From positions 1 through 64,000 of the forward strand of contig JAQWOA010000004.1 in assembly GCA_029246105.1 (NCBI GenBank): 64,000 bases of DNA, read 5' to 3'. Source of the DNA: Woeseiaceae bacterium (GTDB lineage: Bacteria; Pseudomonadota; Gammaproteobacteria; Steroidobacterales; Woeseiaceae). The notes under the pieces were generated by a model. The model was not told the origin of the DNA. It worked only from the letters and a program-made list of their open reading frames with translations, and did no database searches. Position numbers and translations under genes: made by a program. Positions 1 to 7,453 of the stretch are shown one piece after another. Positions within the stretch are counted from its first letter, which is position 1. Every line of letters starts with the position of its first letter.

Positions 1-781
1 ACTCATCACGAAGACGCGCATTTTCTTCGAGCGTGCGACGCAACTCTCTTTCGGCTCTTCGTCGCTCTGTTACATCCTTTGAGGCAACAAGCATACGATC
101 GACATTACCATCTTTATCACGGTGGGATATTGCAGACATTACCAAATCGAGAACGGCACCATCTTTCGAAATCATTTGACGTTCAAGATTATTGAAATCA
201 CCATCACGGATCAGTTCACGTAAACGACCATCTGCATAATATTCACTGTCTCGAGAAGAAAAAAAATCAGTTATTGAGCGCCCAACAACTTCTTCCCTAT
301 TAAAGCCTAGCTTCTGTAGCCAGTGATCAGTCACCGTTACAATAAGACCTTCTCCGTCGACCGTATGTAACATCGCTGGTGTCGCACGATAAAGTGTTCG
401 ATACTTAAAATTTGCTCGAGCTTGATCAGAAATTTCAGCATACATCGCAACTGTTCGAAGATATTCTCCCTTCTGATCGAGCTCAATAATGGCGTTAGAC
501 ATACAGTCAACAACATCGCCGGACTTAGTAACAAAACTGATTGGCTTATTTTCCAATTTCCCGGTGCGACGCAAGGCAGGTTTTAGTTCATCTCGTATGC
601 GAGCTGCGCTTTCATGAGTTGAAAAATCTTCGGGGCTGCGGCCAACCATCTCTTCACGCTCATAACCCAGCCGCTCTAGCATCGCGTCATTAACATCCAA
701 GTACACACCATCTTCTGCAATCGAAGTCGCCATCATTGGTGACTTGCGAAACAACCATTGGTAATCGTCTTGAGAAATCAT
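1..781 (-). CDS. Tandem PAS-domain signalling protein, C-terminal part cut off by the window edge
   Basis: An uninterrupted minus-strand frame starts with ATG at 779-781 and runs off the window after about 260 residues. It begins MISQDDYQWLFRKSPMMATS. Two PAS/PAC repeats are visible, at roughly residues 1-120 and 125-245. They share PAS hallmarks such as LGYEREEMVGRSPEDF in the first and LGFNREEVVGRSITDFF in the second, and the second ends with the PAC-like DVTERRRAE. A charged helix (LRRTLEENARLRDE) follows, the kind of linker that leads into an output domain. That domain (kinase, GGDEF or sigma-54 activator) is not visible, so the function stays open. No transmembrane segment is seen. The gene is divergent from the sigma-54 module at 837-1311, so a role in controlling it is possible but is inference. 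Confidence 0.85.
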   Translation of the reverse strand, partial: MISQDDYQWLFRKSPMMATSIAEDGVYLDVNDAMLERLGYEREEMVGRSPEDFSTHESAARIRDELKPALRRTGKLENKPISFVTKSGDVVDCMSNAIIELDQKGEYLRTVAMYAEISDQARANFKYRTLYRATPAMLHTVDGEGLIVTVTDHWLQKLGFNREEVVGRSITDFFSSRDSEYYADGRLRELIRDGDFNNLERQMISKDGAVLDLVMSAISHRDKDGNVDRMLVASKDVTERRRAERELRRTLEENARLRDE

Positions 782-802
782 CGTCTCATTATATATGACT
801 TT

Positions 803-833
803 TCGTTAAAAAATCACGGTTTATCGTTAAAAA
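803..833. repeat. Direct repeat TCGTTAAAAA, two copies 21 bp apart
   Basis: The decamer TCGTTAAAAA occurs at 803-812 and again at 824-833, a spacing of two helical turns. It lies between the PAS gene start and the dyad at 837-867. It could be part of a regulator-binding region, but the A-rich sequence makes chance more likely than for the dyad. Confidence 0.4.
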
Positions 834-836
834 TAA

Positions 837-867
837 TACGGAAAAGCGTAAATTACGATATTCCGTA
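837..867. promoter_or_regulatory. Nested 31-bp dyad, likely upstream activator site of a sigma-54 promoter
   Basis: The outer arms are TACGGAA (837-843) and TTCCGTA (861-867). The inner arms are CGTAA (847-851) and TTACG (853-857), centred on A852. The inner and outer arms are separated by 3 bp on each side, so the whole element is symmetric and 24 of 30 flanking bases pair. Its centre is about 89 bp upstream of the start site predicted from the -24/-12 element at 914-930, a usual distance for enhancer-binding protein sites. The bound protein is unknown. Confidence 0.6.
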
Positions 868-913
868 ACAACTTAATATTCATTAACCCATTGTTTTTAA
901 TATAATTTTAATG

Positions 914-930
914 TTGGCACGACTTATGCA
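914..930 (+). promoter_or_regulatory. Sigma-54 (-24/-12) promoter
   Basis: The sequence TTGGCACGACTTATGCA fits the RpoN consensus YTGGCACGRNNNTTGCW with a single mismatch (A for the first T of TTGC). The invariant GG (916-917) and GC (928-929) are separated by exactly 10 bp. Transcription would begin near 941, giving a leader of about 63 nt before the ATG at 1004. A symmetric dyad at 837-867 provides a plausible activator site. Confidence 0.7.
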
Positions 931-1003
931 TTATTAATATTGAAAAGCAATTAAATGTATTAACGACCAACATCGAAGAAGCGATTAACTTTAGGACAAG
1001 ATC

Positions 1004-1141
1004 ATGAAAATTGAATATTTTGAAAACGGGCTCGCCCTTTTGGCCGCATTGATCATTCTTATCGGCGTATCAGCTGCTGCTGAAATAGCGCTGAATGGAG
1101 ATCTTGGCACAATTAAAACTTACAACGCTGCTCAAAGATAG
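1004..1141 (+). CDS. 45-residue small membrane protein in the sigma-54 transcript
   Basis: The ATG at 1004 follows AGGA (993-996) with good spacing, and the frame ends in TAG at 1139-1141. The peptide begins MKIEYFENGLALLAA and has one hydrophobic stretch at about residues 9-29, followed by a short polar tail that ends NAAQR. This suggests a single-span inner-membrane peptide. It sits between a sigma-54 promoter and a compact hairpin array that ends in a terminator, so protein and RNA would be made from one transcript of about 370 nt. No family was recognised. The peptide could be functional, or it could only serve to carry ribosomes to the edge of the structured RNA. Confidence 0.6.
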   Translation: MKIEYFENGLALLAALIILIGVSAAAEIALNGDLGTIKTYNAAQR

Positions 1142-1159
1142 CAGTACCAAATACCCTAC

Positions 1160-1310
1160 CGGGGCCCGACGCCAGATCCCCCCTTATCTTTTGGCTCTGG
1201 GCCCCGAATCTCACCGAATGAAATTCGGTGAACAAACGGACCAAGTTGGTCCGACACGGCACCCCCCTGCCGTTCTTTGAACGCCGAAGATTATTCTTCG
1301 GCGTTTTTTT
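1160..1310 (+). ncRNA. Five-hairpin structured RNA with two C-rich loops (candidate new sRNA)
   Basis: Five stems follow one another with almost no linker. (A) CGGGGCCC 1160-1167 pairs with 1199-1206 and encloses a smaller stem (1171-1176 with 1190-1195) whose loop holds six C at 1178-1183. (B) CACCGAAT 1212-1219 pairs with 1223-1230, loop GAA. (C) CGGACC 1237-1242 pairs with 1248-1253. (D) ACGGCA 1256-1261 pairs with 1268-1273 around a loop of exactly six C. (E) is the intrinsic terminator. The series begins 18 nt after the stop codon of the small ORF. C-rich loops can bind G-rich ribosome-binding sites, as in alphaproteobacterial CcsR RNAs that also follow a small ORF, but no sequence relation is claimed. 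The structures are read directly; the function is inference. Confidence 0.65.
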
Positions 1311-1311
1311 T
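1280..1311 (+). terminator. Intrinsic terminator ending the sigma-54 transcript
   Basis: AACGCCGAAGA (1280-1290) pairs perfectly with TCTTCGGCGTT (1295-1305) across a 4-nt loop and is followed by a T run to 1311. It closes the hairpin array and marks the 3' end of the transcript that starts near 941. Confidence 0.9.
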
Positions 1312-1452
1312 AATTACCATAAGTGAGCTTCAGCACGAATGGCAAGATCGCCAGACATTATTGAATTCATGGAAACTTTTCGATAAAGACACTATTTCGA
1401 TATGTAATATAATTAAAAAGAGATAGGTGAATCAAAAGTAAATTTCACAAAT

Positions 1453-1608
1453 TCAATCGTCCTCATCGCTTTTCCATTTCTTCAGTTTTTTCTTATCAAC
1501 CTTTTTCCACTGACGATCGCTTTGTCGCATATAAGAGATCACTTTTATGATTGTGTATAGAACTACAAAAGCAATAAAGATTAATAGATACTTCAGGCCA
1601 TCGGACAT
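1453..1608 (-). CDS. 51-residue small membrane protein
   Basis: The minus-strand ATG at 1606-1608 is preceded by a GAGG Shine-Dalgarno motif six bases upstream, and the frame ends in TGA at 1453-1455. The peptide starts MSDGLKYLLIFIAFVVLY, has one hydrophobic span at about residues 5-24, and ends in a strongly basic then acidic tail (KKVDKKKLKKWKSDEDD). The layout is that of a small single-span inner-membrane protein with a cytoplasmic charged tail. It stands alone, converging on the terminator at 1280-1311. No family was recognised. Confidence 0.65.
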   Translation of the reverse strand: MSDGLKYLLIFIAFVVLYTIIKVISYMRQSDRQWKKVDKKKLKKWKSDEDD

Positions 1609-1945
1609 GATGGAAACCTCAAAATAACGTAAGTTAAAAATTTTGAGTTATTGTAATAAACAATTTGACTAAACAGCAATCCAATTTGATCCAAACGATT
1701 TTTTTGAGGCTTAATGCAAATAATGGCCGGTATTTCGCGAGAAGATGCCCGTAGGGTAAACTTATTTTTGCAAGTTTTAAGCCTTCGTATCGAGCTCAGC
1801 ATATAATTTGCGATCGTGCATTTAATAGTCCGCGATGGCGCTCACAAATCTATAATAAGATTCCTAGTTTTTGAATCAACCGTATAAATATTCATCAACG
1901 TGAGCATCAAAATTTAACTATAGAATCCTGAGACTTAAAATTTTT
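1609..1945. other. Intergenic stretch without a convincing gene
   Basis: This 337-bp AT-rich stretch separates the 51-residue minus-strand gene from the ABC ATPase. It holds a 30-codon plus-strand frame starting at ATG 1714 after a GAGG motif, but its product has no recognisable feature and I do not call it. Promoters for both flanking genes must lie here. No hairpin terminator or repeat was seen. Confidence 0.5.
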
Positions 1946-2740
1946 ATGTCAAATCTGAAACTCATAGAAATTCACGATGCCACTCTTTGGCGTGGATCGA
2001 CCTGTGTATTTAAAAACCTTACGCTCAGCATCAAAGAGCATGAACGCGTAGCCATACTCGGGCCAAACGGGTCCGGTAAATCAACACTGCTTAAGACAAT
2101 CAATCGAGAAATTTATCCGGCAACAAAAGCAGGTTCATACATACGTATTCTTGGTCGAGATAAATGGGATGTATGGGAATTACGTAAAAAAATAGGCGTT
2201 GTATCAAACGACCTTCATCAACGCTATACCGCAACTACTACCGCAATTGAGGTTGTCGTCTCTGGATTTCACTCAAGTATTGGTGTCCACGGCACACTGG
2301 CTAATCGTATAACTAAAGATCAGGTTGTTGCTGCTCGAAGCACATTATCTGAACTGGGAATTGACGAATTACATGGGACACCATTAAATCGAATGTCTTC
2401 AGGCCAACAAAGACGATGTATTCTAGCCCGTGCATTGGTTCATAATCCGATCACGCTTATTCTTGACGAACCAACGACAGGTCTCGACTTTGCTGCTAGC
2501 TTCGACTACCTCGAGCGCATTAGAAGGCTCGCGCAATCAGGTCACAACATCGTTATCGCAACCCATCATTTAAATGAGATACCGCCAGAGATAGATCGGG
2601 TAATTCTATTGCAAAATGGTGCTATTGCCGCTGATGGCCCTAAAGATAAAATCCTGACGGGAGAGACTTTAAGCGCTGTTTATGAAACACCAATCTGTGT
2701 CAATAAGGTTGCTGGCTACTATTTAGCATACCCAGGTTAA
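1946..2740 (+). CDS. Stand-alone ABC-type ATPase, ModF/YlmA-like
   Basis: This 264-residue protein is one ABC nucleotide-binding domain. It has Walker A GPNGSGKST at 39-47, a signature MSSGQQRR at 150-157 in place of the usual LSGGQ, Walker B LILDEP at 171-176 and an H-loop histidine in ATHH near 207. There is no membrane domain, and no permease or binding-protein gene is adjacent. The overall pattern resembles the soluble ModF/YlmA group of ATPases, for which transport has not been generally shown. It is a single gene with its own promoter region upstream. The ABC ATPase assignment is firm; the substrate or role is unknown. Confidence 0.85.
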   Translation: MSNLKLIEIHDATLWRGSTCVFKNLTLSIKEHERVAILGPNGSGKSTLLKTINREIYPATKAGSYIRILGRDKWDVWELRKKIGVVSNDLHQRYTATTTAIEVVVSGFHSSIGVHGTLANRITKDQVVAARSTLSELGIDELHGTPLNRMSSGQQRRCILARALVHNPITLILDEPTTGLDFAASFDYLERIRRLAQSGHNIVIATHHLNEIPPEIDRVILLQNGAIAADGPKDKILTGETLSAVYETPICVNKVAGYYLAYPG

Positions 2741-2764
2741 TCATTATCAATTAATCGCTAAGTC

Positions 2765-3049
2765 CTAATCTGTCCATAATGTTTGTAAACTTTGAACGCC
2801 GTCAATTAGGGCCTTTTTTTCACTACGATTAAGCCGTTTAATTCTATACTCAAGACTGGATGCTTTAGATCTACCCCCCACAACCTCACTAAAAACTAAT
2901 TTTAAGGGACCTCGCCCTCGTAGATACCTCGCACCTCGAGAGCTATTCTCGTGCTCTTTAAGTCGCCGTTCAACATCTGTAGAGATGCCAGTGTAATAAG
3001 AGCCATCATCGCAATATAAAATATAGACGCTATATTCTGTGTTCTCCAT
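2765..3049 (-). CDS. GIY-YIG nuclease-fold protein, UPF0213/YhbQ family
   Basis: The 94-residue protein has the compact GIY-YIG fold: YSVYILYCDDGSYYTGIS at 6-23 contains the YVYIL-like first strand and the YTG second motif. It is followed by RRLKEHE and the conserved GARYLRGRGPLKLVF segment, then SLEYRIKRL with the motif glutamate. The length matches the single-domain YhbQ/UPF0213 family, which is related to UvrC and SLX1 nucleases but whose cellular role is poorly defined. It faces the ABC ATPase gene tail to tail, with 24 bp between them. Confidence 0.9.
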   Translation of the reverse strand: MENTEYSVYILYCDDGSYYTGISTDVERRLKEHENSSRGARYLRGRGPLKLVFSEVVGGRSKASSLEYRIKRLNRSEKKALIDGVQSLQTLWTD

Positions 3050-3163
3050 GAATATCAGGCACCATCATCATAAAAAATATATTCATAAACGCAAATCATC
3101 ATCTTTGGCGAACTTGGCGAAAGGTCCTTATTTTATTATTCAATAGTAATTCCAGCATCTAAT

Positions 3164-3535
3164 TCAGGCATTACCACCAACAAGTATATTACCAAATACA
3201 AGAAGTGAACCTGCTTCTATACTTTCAATATTTTCTGGAGAATCAATCCAAGTCAATACAATATCGGTTGCTCCATCTAGCTCTTCAGCGGGATTAAATA
3301 ATCTCAAAGTTAGAACGTTTCCAGTCATTTCGGCCTCACGGATCAAATCATTTCCACCATATTGCCCCTCGTTAATCTCAATATAGATCGACTCTTTGAG
3401 ATCTTCGTTCATGTTACGCATCAATAACAAATAATCAGAAATATCACTTTGATCAATGATCTTCGCAAAAAATAATATGATCTCATTATCACGAACATCA
3501 AATGCAACGGTATCGTACTGCCTGCTAACTGCCAT
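3164..3535 (-). CDS. Hypothetical 123-residue protein coupled to an acyltransferase
   Basis: The protein starts MAVSRQYDTVAFDVRDNEII, is acidic and has no signal peptide, membrane span or cysteine pair. Its alternating hydrophobic pattern (EIILFFAKI, SIYIEINE, VLTLRLF) suggests a small beta-rich cytoplasmic domain. I do not recognise the family. A distant likeness to small immunity-type proteins is too weak to name. Its start overlaps the end of the upstream acyltransferase gene by 11 bp, so the two are probably translated together. Confidence 0.75.
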   Translation of the reverse strand: MAVSRQYDTVAFDVRDNEIILFFAKIIDQSDISDYLLLMRNMNEDLKESIYIEINEGQYGGNDLIREAEMTGNVLTLRLFNPAEELDGATDIVLTWIDSPENIESIEAGSLLVFGNILVGGNA

Positions 3536-4439
3536 TTATGTTTCCTGTATTTTCTTTTGTAATCCTAACTATTTCCACATCCTTCTTGCTCCAAAGATCA
3601 GTCAACCAAGAATGTAGTTCTTTTCGAAAAGCTCGATCACTCTCATAATCGCCATCTATGAGCCAACGCTCAATTAGTCTTTCATGAATTTCGACTATGA
3701 CGCGAATATCCTTACCGCAACACATATCCCAGAATCTAGAAGAATTATCAGGATATATAAGCGTGACATCTACGATGCTATTAAATAAATCACCCATTGA
3801 CGAAAGAGTTATCGCAAAACCGCCAGCTCTTGGTTGCAAGAGCTTATTGTAAGGAGACTTTCGATCTGCTCGCTTTTGTTCTGAAAAACGTGTTCCTTCG
3901 ATGAAATTTAAAACTGAGGTCGGAGTATCCCTAAATTTGTTACAAGCGCTTCGTGTCATTTCCAAATCTTTACCCCTCATATTTGGGTACTTGGATAAAT
4001 ACGAAGGTGAAAAACGCTTCATAAATGGCATATCCAGTGCCCACCATGCGATTCCCAATAATGGAAACCACATCAACTCCTGCTTAAGAAAAAACTTCAA
4101 AAATGGCACGCGACGATTAAATACCGCCTGTAAAATGAATATATCAATCCAAGTCTGATGATTTGCAATAATGAAATACCATCCATCTCGTTTGAGTCTA
4201 TCGCCGCCATTGCTTTCAATACGAACCGATCCAGCGTATTGCATTAACCACCCATTTACGCTGACCCAATTTTCGCCAAATGCCATCAGAATTCGCGTTA
4301 TGGTATGTCTTAAAATCGTTATTGGTAGCAATAATTTAGCCACAGCAAAAACGATGATCGGTATGAACCAAAAAAAAGTATTAGCTGTAAGGCCGGCAAA
4401 AAATATGACGCCACGAATGTTTTGAAAGAATCTTGTCAC
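3525..4439 (-). CDS. YihG-like membrane acyltransferase (PlsC superfamily)
   Basis: This 304-residue protein begins with a hydrophobic region at about residues 9-45, then carries the glycerolipid acyltransferase motifs NHQTWID (93-99, the NHX4D catalytic box) and FIEGTR (179-184, substrate binding). These define 1-acylglycerol-3-phosphate acyltransferase-type enzymes that transfer an acyl chain from acyl-ACP or acyl-CoA to a lysophospholipid. Length and the N-terminal membrane anchor match E. coli YihG rather than the shorter PlsC. It leads a two-gene unit with the hypothetical protein at 3164-3535 and is divergent from folD. Confidence 0.88.
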   Translation of the reverse strand: MTRFFQNIRGVIFFAGLTANTFFWFIPIIVFAVAKLLLPITILRHTITRILMAFGENWVSVNGWLMQYAGSVRIESNGGDRLKRDGWYFIIANHQTWIDIFILQAVFNRRVPFLKFFLKQELMWFPLLGIAWWALDMPFMKRFSPSYLSKYPNMRGKDLEMTRSACNKFRDTPTSVLNFIEGTRFSEQKRADRKSPYNKLLQPRAGGFAITLSSMGDLFNSIVDVTLIYPDNSSRFWDMCCGKDIRVIVEIHERLIERWLIDGDYESDRAFRKELHSWLTDLWSKKDVEIVRITKENTGNINGS

Positions 4440-4634
4440 GATATTTAAAAGCTCATCTAAAGAACTATATTTTAGCCTGAATCACTCTAAGGTAAAATCA
4501 TGAATGACTTTATAATTTTTCTCAAACAATTGCCCAATCGTCTCGGAATCATAAGAATGGCATGTACATAGCATTAAATTATATTTCTACTGGGTATACT
4601 CAGCCCTATAAGTGAGCTCAAGGACACAAAGATA

Positions 4635-5531
4635 ATGACAGTTGCAAGACGGATAGATGGCAAAACAAAGGCAGAAAATCTCGCTGAGTCAGTTACACGG
4701 GAAACAGCAATACTGCAGAAAGACCATGGCATAACACCTGGACTTGCCGTCGTAATTATAGGTGAAGATCCTGCAAGCCATATATACGTGCGCAATAAGA
4801 AGCGTATAGCTGAATCCTGTGGCTTTCATTCCGTGCAGCATACACTTGCTGACAATGTCCCACAAAACGAGATTCTACAGTTAATCAAAGAGCTCAATAC
4901 CGATAATGCAATTCATGGCATTCTTGTGCAATTGCCATTACCCCCACACCTTGATGAGCTAATCATTATGCAGGCTATTGAGCCATCAAAAGATGTCGAC
5001 GGATTTCACTTCATAAATATTGGCAAGTTAGCCGCTGGTAATACGTCTAATGCATTTATTCCCTGTACACCAGCAGGCTGCATGATGATGATCGAAGACG
5101 AACTGGGTAGTGATCTTTCTGGAAAAAATGCAGTTGTCATAGGTAGATCAAATATTGTTGGAAAGCCAATGTCCTCACTTTTATTACAAGCTAATGCAAC
5201 AGTGACGATTACTCATAGTCGGACAAAAAATTTACCGGAAATAGTTTCGACTGCAGATATCATAGTTGCTGCAGTCGGTCGTCCAAATATAGTCAAAGCA
5301 AACTGGGTCAAGCCCGGTGCTATTGTTATTGACGTAGGCATCAATCGAGTGGGCAAAGTCATCGATGGTGAAATCAAGATGGGGCTTACTGGTGACGTCG
5401 ACTTTGACGACGTATGTAGTGTCGCTGATGCAATAACACCTGTGCCAGGAGGTGTCGGACCAATGACGATTGCAGTGCTTATTTCTAATACATTACGTGC
5501 AGCACGTCTCTCTGCTGGACTCGAAGATTAA
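4635..5531 (+). CDS. folD: Bifunctional methylene-THF dehydrogenase / methenyl-THF cyclohydrolase
   Basis: FolD interconverts 5,10-methylene-, methenyl- and 10-formyl-tetrahydrofolate using NADP, feeding purine and formyl-methionine synthesis in the cytoplasm. At 298 residues it has normal family length. Diagnostic motifs are YVRNK (51-55, with the catalytic Lys), QLPLP (99-103), PCTPAG (143-148), GRSNIVGKP (170-177) and [10 protein letters not shown] (269-278). The gene stands alone, divergent from the acyltransferase gene with a 195-bp gap that must hold both promoters. No folate-responsive RNA element was recognised upstream. Confidence 0.97.
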   Translation: MTVARRIDGKTKAENLAESVTRETAILQKDHGITPGLAVVIIGEDPASHIYVRNKKRIAESCGFHSVQHTLADNVPQNEILQLIKELNTDNAIHGILVQLPLPPHLDELIIMQAIEPSKDVDGFHFINIGKLAAGNTSNAFIPCTPAGCMMMIEDELGSDLSGKNAVVIGRSNIVGKPMSSLLLQANATVTITHSRTKNLPEIVSTADIIVAAVGRPNIVKANWVKPGAIVIDVGINRVGKVIDGEIKMGLTGDVDFDDVCSVADAITPVPGGVGPMTIAVLISNTLRAARLSAGLED

Positions 5532-5707
5532 AAGCTAGCGCGGACTAAAGCTCGCAATAATGACGGCAGCAAAAGGTATGGGCATCATTTTTTAGCGTAC
5601 CAACTAAAAAAATACCTAAAAATATAATGTGCGAATGCAATTACTATAAATTAAAAACACCCTTTTTAAATAATAGACACTCCTCAAAAAGATCTGCTCA
5701 TAACATC

Positions 5708-6268
5708 CTATTTGTCATCCTGAATTACATCGCGCTCGAGTTTTATATTAAGCTCAGATGATGGTAACCATTTACCACGTAACATAACCCCATGAACTCT
5801 ATTACTATTCTTAATTTTGTCGAGTGGATTAGAATCTAGTAGAACTAAGTCAGCATCTTTACCTTCAGCAATTATTCCTCCATTGGAGCCGAGAAAATTA
5901 GCTACTTCCACCGTCCCCGTTCTTAGCGCCTCATAGGGCGTCAACCCTGCAGCAACCAAAAGGCTGAGACGGTCGACCTCTGATGGATGAGTATTCGTGA
6001 CATGAGCATGCATCTCCGCAAGCCCGGGCATAAGAAAACGCTTTGTCCCATCAATTATTAACGCATTTTTGGGAATTGAAATTGTATCCACATGCCCAAT
6101 TTCAGTAATCTCACCATCGGCAACAATAACTGTCTGCTGAAACAATACTGTTTCTGTAGACATCGGAATGACATTGACATTAACAAATACTGCCATGTCG
6201 GCTGACACACTACTCACAGATAAAATAATACTGATGGACAGCACTGAAAAACTAAAAAAATTCTTCAA
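5708..6268 (-). pseudogene. Secreted amidohydrolase remnant with a large in-frame internal deletion
   Basis: The 186-residue frame joins the two ends of a metal-dependent amidohydrolase. Residues 1-23 are a signal peptide. Residues 24-90 are the N-terminal beta domain up to the metal motif MPGLAEMHAHV (H87 and H89). From about residue 100 the sequence is already the family's C-terminal part (LLVAAGLTPYEALRTGTV, KDADLVLLDSNPLD, MLRGKW). Related enzymes have roughly 420-460 residues, so about 250 residues of the TIM barrel with the remaining metal ligands are missing. The reading frame is intact, but the product cannot be a normal hydrolase. It is probably a decaying gene; a retained short protein is less likely. 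Confidence 0.8.
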
Positions 6269-6384
6269 ATGAATAACCTATATGACCTTCTTTTAGTTGA
6301 TGAAAATGAACCGACGAAAACTGCTCATCGTTATCGATTTTCCACCATTTAATATTGACAGACCTTACCTAGCTAATACGCTAA

Positions 6385-7440
6385 TTACCTGTAACGATTT
6401 TGAAGCTTCTTCAGCTCATTTGAGCCCGGGTTGAGGTTCTCAAGAGGCAATTTAGATAAGGGTGTATTAATATTTTCCATCAACTCGTGCATTTCAGCCT
6501 GAGATTCATCTAAATAAAGAAGACCTGTCATGATTTCTCCCGCGTTGGAATGCTCACGCAGATACTGAAATACCGACGCTCTACTTGTTAAATCATAGTC
6601 CTTATCAACCTTACGTAAAACGATCGTGCTGCCATCATGCATTTCAATAGGCATTGCTTCACCCTCAGCATACGCAGCTTTGATTTCTTTGGCTGGTGGT
6701 ATGTAATCAACATCAATAACTTGATGATAAAACTGTCGAGTATGAGCATAGCTTTTTGTTGACCCTTCATGGTCATTAAACGTGACGCAAGGACTAATGA
6801 TATCTACCAGCGCAAAGCCTCGATGCATTAAGGCACCTTTCAACAATGGTACAAGTTGTTCTTTATCTCCAGAGAAGCTTCTCGCTATATATGTTGCACC
6901 GAGACTCAACGCAGTGCTAACAGGATCAATTGGCTCCTGATTATTCGGCTCGCCTTTTTTTGGTTTGCTACCGATATCAGCTGAAGCAGAGAACTGCCCT
7001 TTTGTCAGGCCATAAACACCATTATTCTCAATCACATAGCACATGTTGACGTTTCGACGAATTGCATGCGCAAATTGCCCAATGCCAATCGATAATGAAT
7101 CGCCATCTCCCGAAACACCAATGTACATCAGGTCACCATTAGCCACGTTCGCTCCAGTCGTAACAGATGGCATGCGGCCATGCACAGAATTAAATCCATG
7201 TGACTGACTGACGAAGTATGTGGGAGTCTTTGATGAGCAACCAATGCCGCTCATCTTTGCCAGCATATGCGGCTCAATATTCAATTCGAAAACAGCCTGA
7301 ATAATTGCAGCAGTGACTGAATCATGACCGCAACCAGCACACAGCGTCGACACGGCGCCTTCATAATCACTTGAAGTCAATCCGAGATTGTTTTTCTTCC
7401 TTCCCGGATACATAATTTTTGGTTTAGCTATGTAACTCAT
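6385..7440 (-). CDS. korB: 2-oxoacid:ferredoxin oxidoreductase, beta subunit (KorB type)
   Basis: This TPP-binding subunit of a pyruvate/2-oxoglutarate:ferredoxin oxidoreductase works with the alpha subunit encoded just upstream. The sequence shows LCAGCGHDSV near the N terminus, IGCSSKTP, the TPP/Mg site GVSGDGDSLSIG followed by a YVIENNGVYGLTKGQ segment, and SPCVTFN. Cysteines in these motifs are the usual ligands of the single [4Fe-4S] cluster in KorB-type subunits. I prefer the ATG at 7440 (MSYIAKPKIMYPG, 351 residues) over an in-frame GTG at 7464 that would overlap the alpha gene. The exact oxoacid is not proven by the sequence; 2-oxoglutarate is the best guess. Confidence 0.88.
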   Translation of the reverse strand: MSYIAKPKIMYPGRKKNNLGLTSSDYEGAVSTLCAGCGHDSVTAAIIQAVFELNIEPHMLAKMSGIGCSSKTPTYFVSQSHGFNSVHGRMPSVTTGANVANGDLMYIGVSGDGDSLSIGIGQFAHAIRRNVNMCYVIENNGVYGLTKGQFSASADIGSKPKKGEPNNQEPIDPVSTALSLGATYIARSFSGDKEQLVPLLKGALMHRGFALVDIISPCVTFNDHEGSTKSYAHTRQFYHQVIDVDYIPPAKEIKAAYAEGEAMPIEMHDGSTIVLRKVDKDYDLTSRASVFQYLREHSNAGEIMTGLLYLDESQAEMHELMENINTPLSKLPLENLNPGSNELKKLQNRYR

Positions 7441-7453
7441 TAGTCTTCTGGCC

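Noticed and set aside
1095-1280. 61-codon open frame across the hairpin array
   Set aside because: It overlaps the 45-residue gene and all the stems; its composition follows the GC-rich hairpins and it has no ribosome site or recognisable protein pattern.
1593-1802. 69-codon minus-strand frame
   Set aside because: It overlaps the start of the better supported 51-residue gene, lacks a ribosome site and shows no protein-like pattern.
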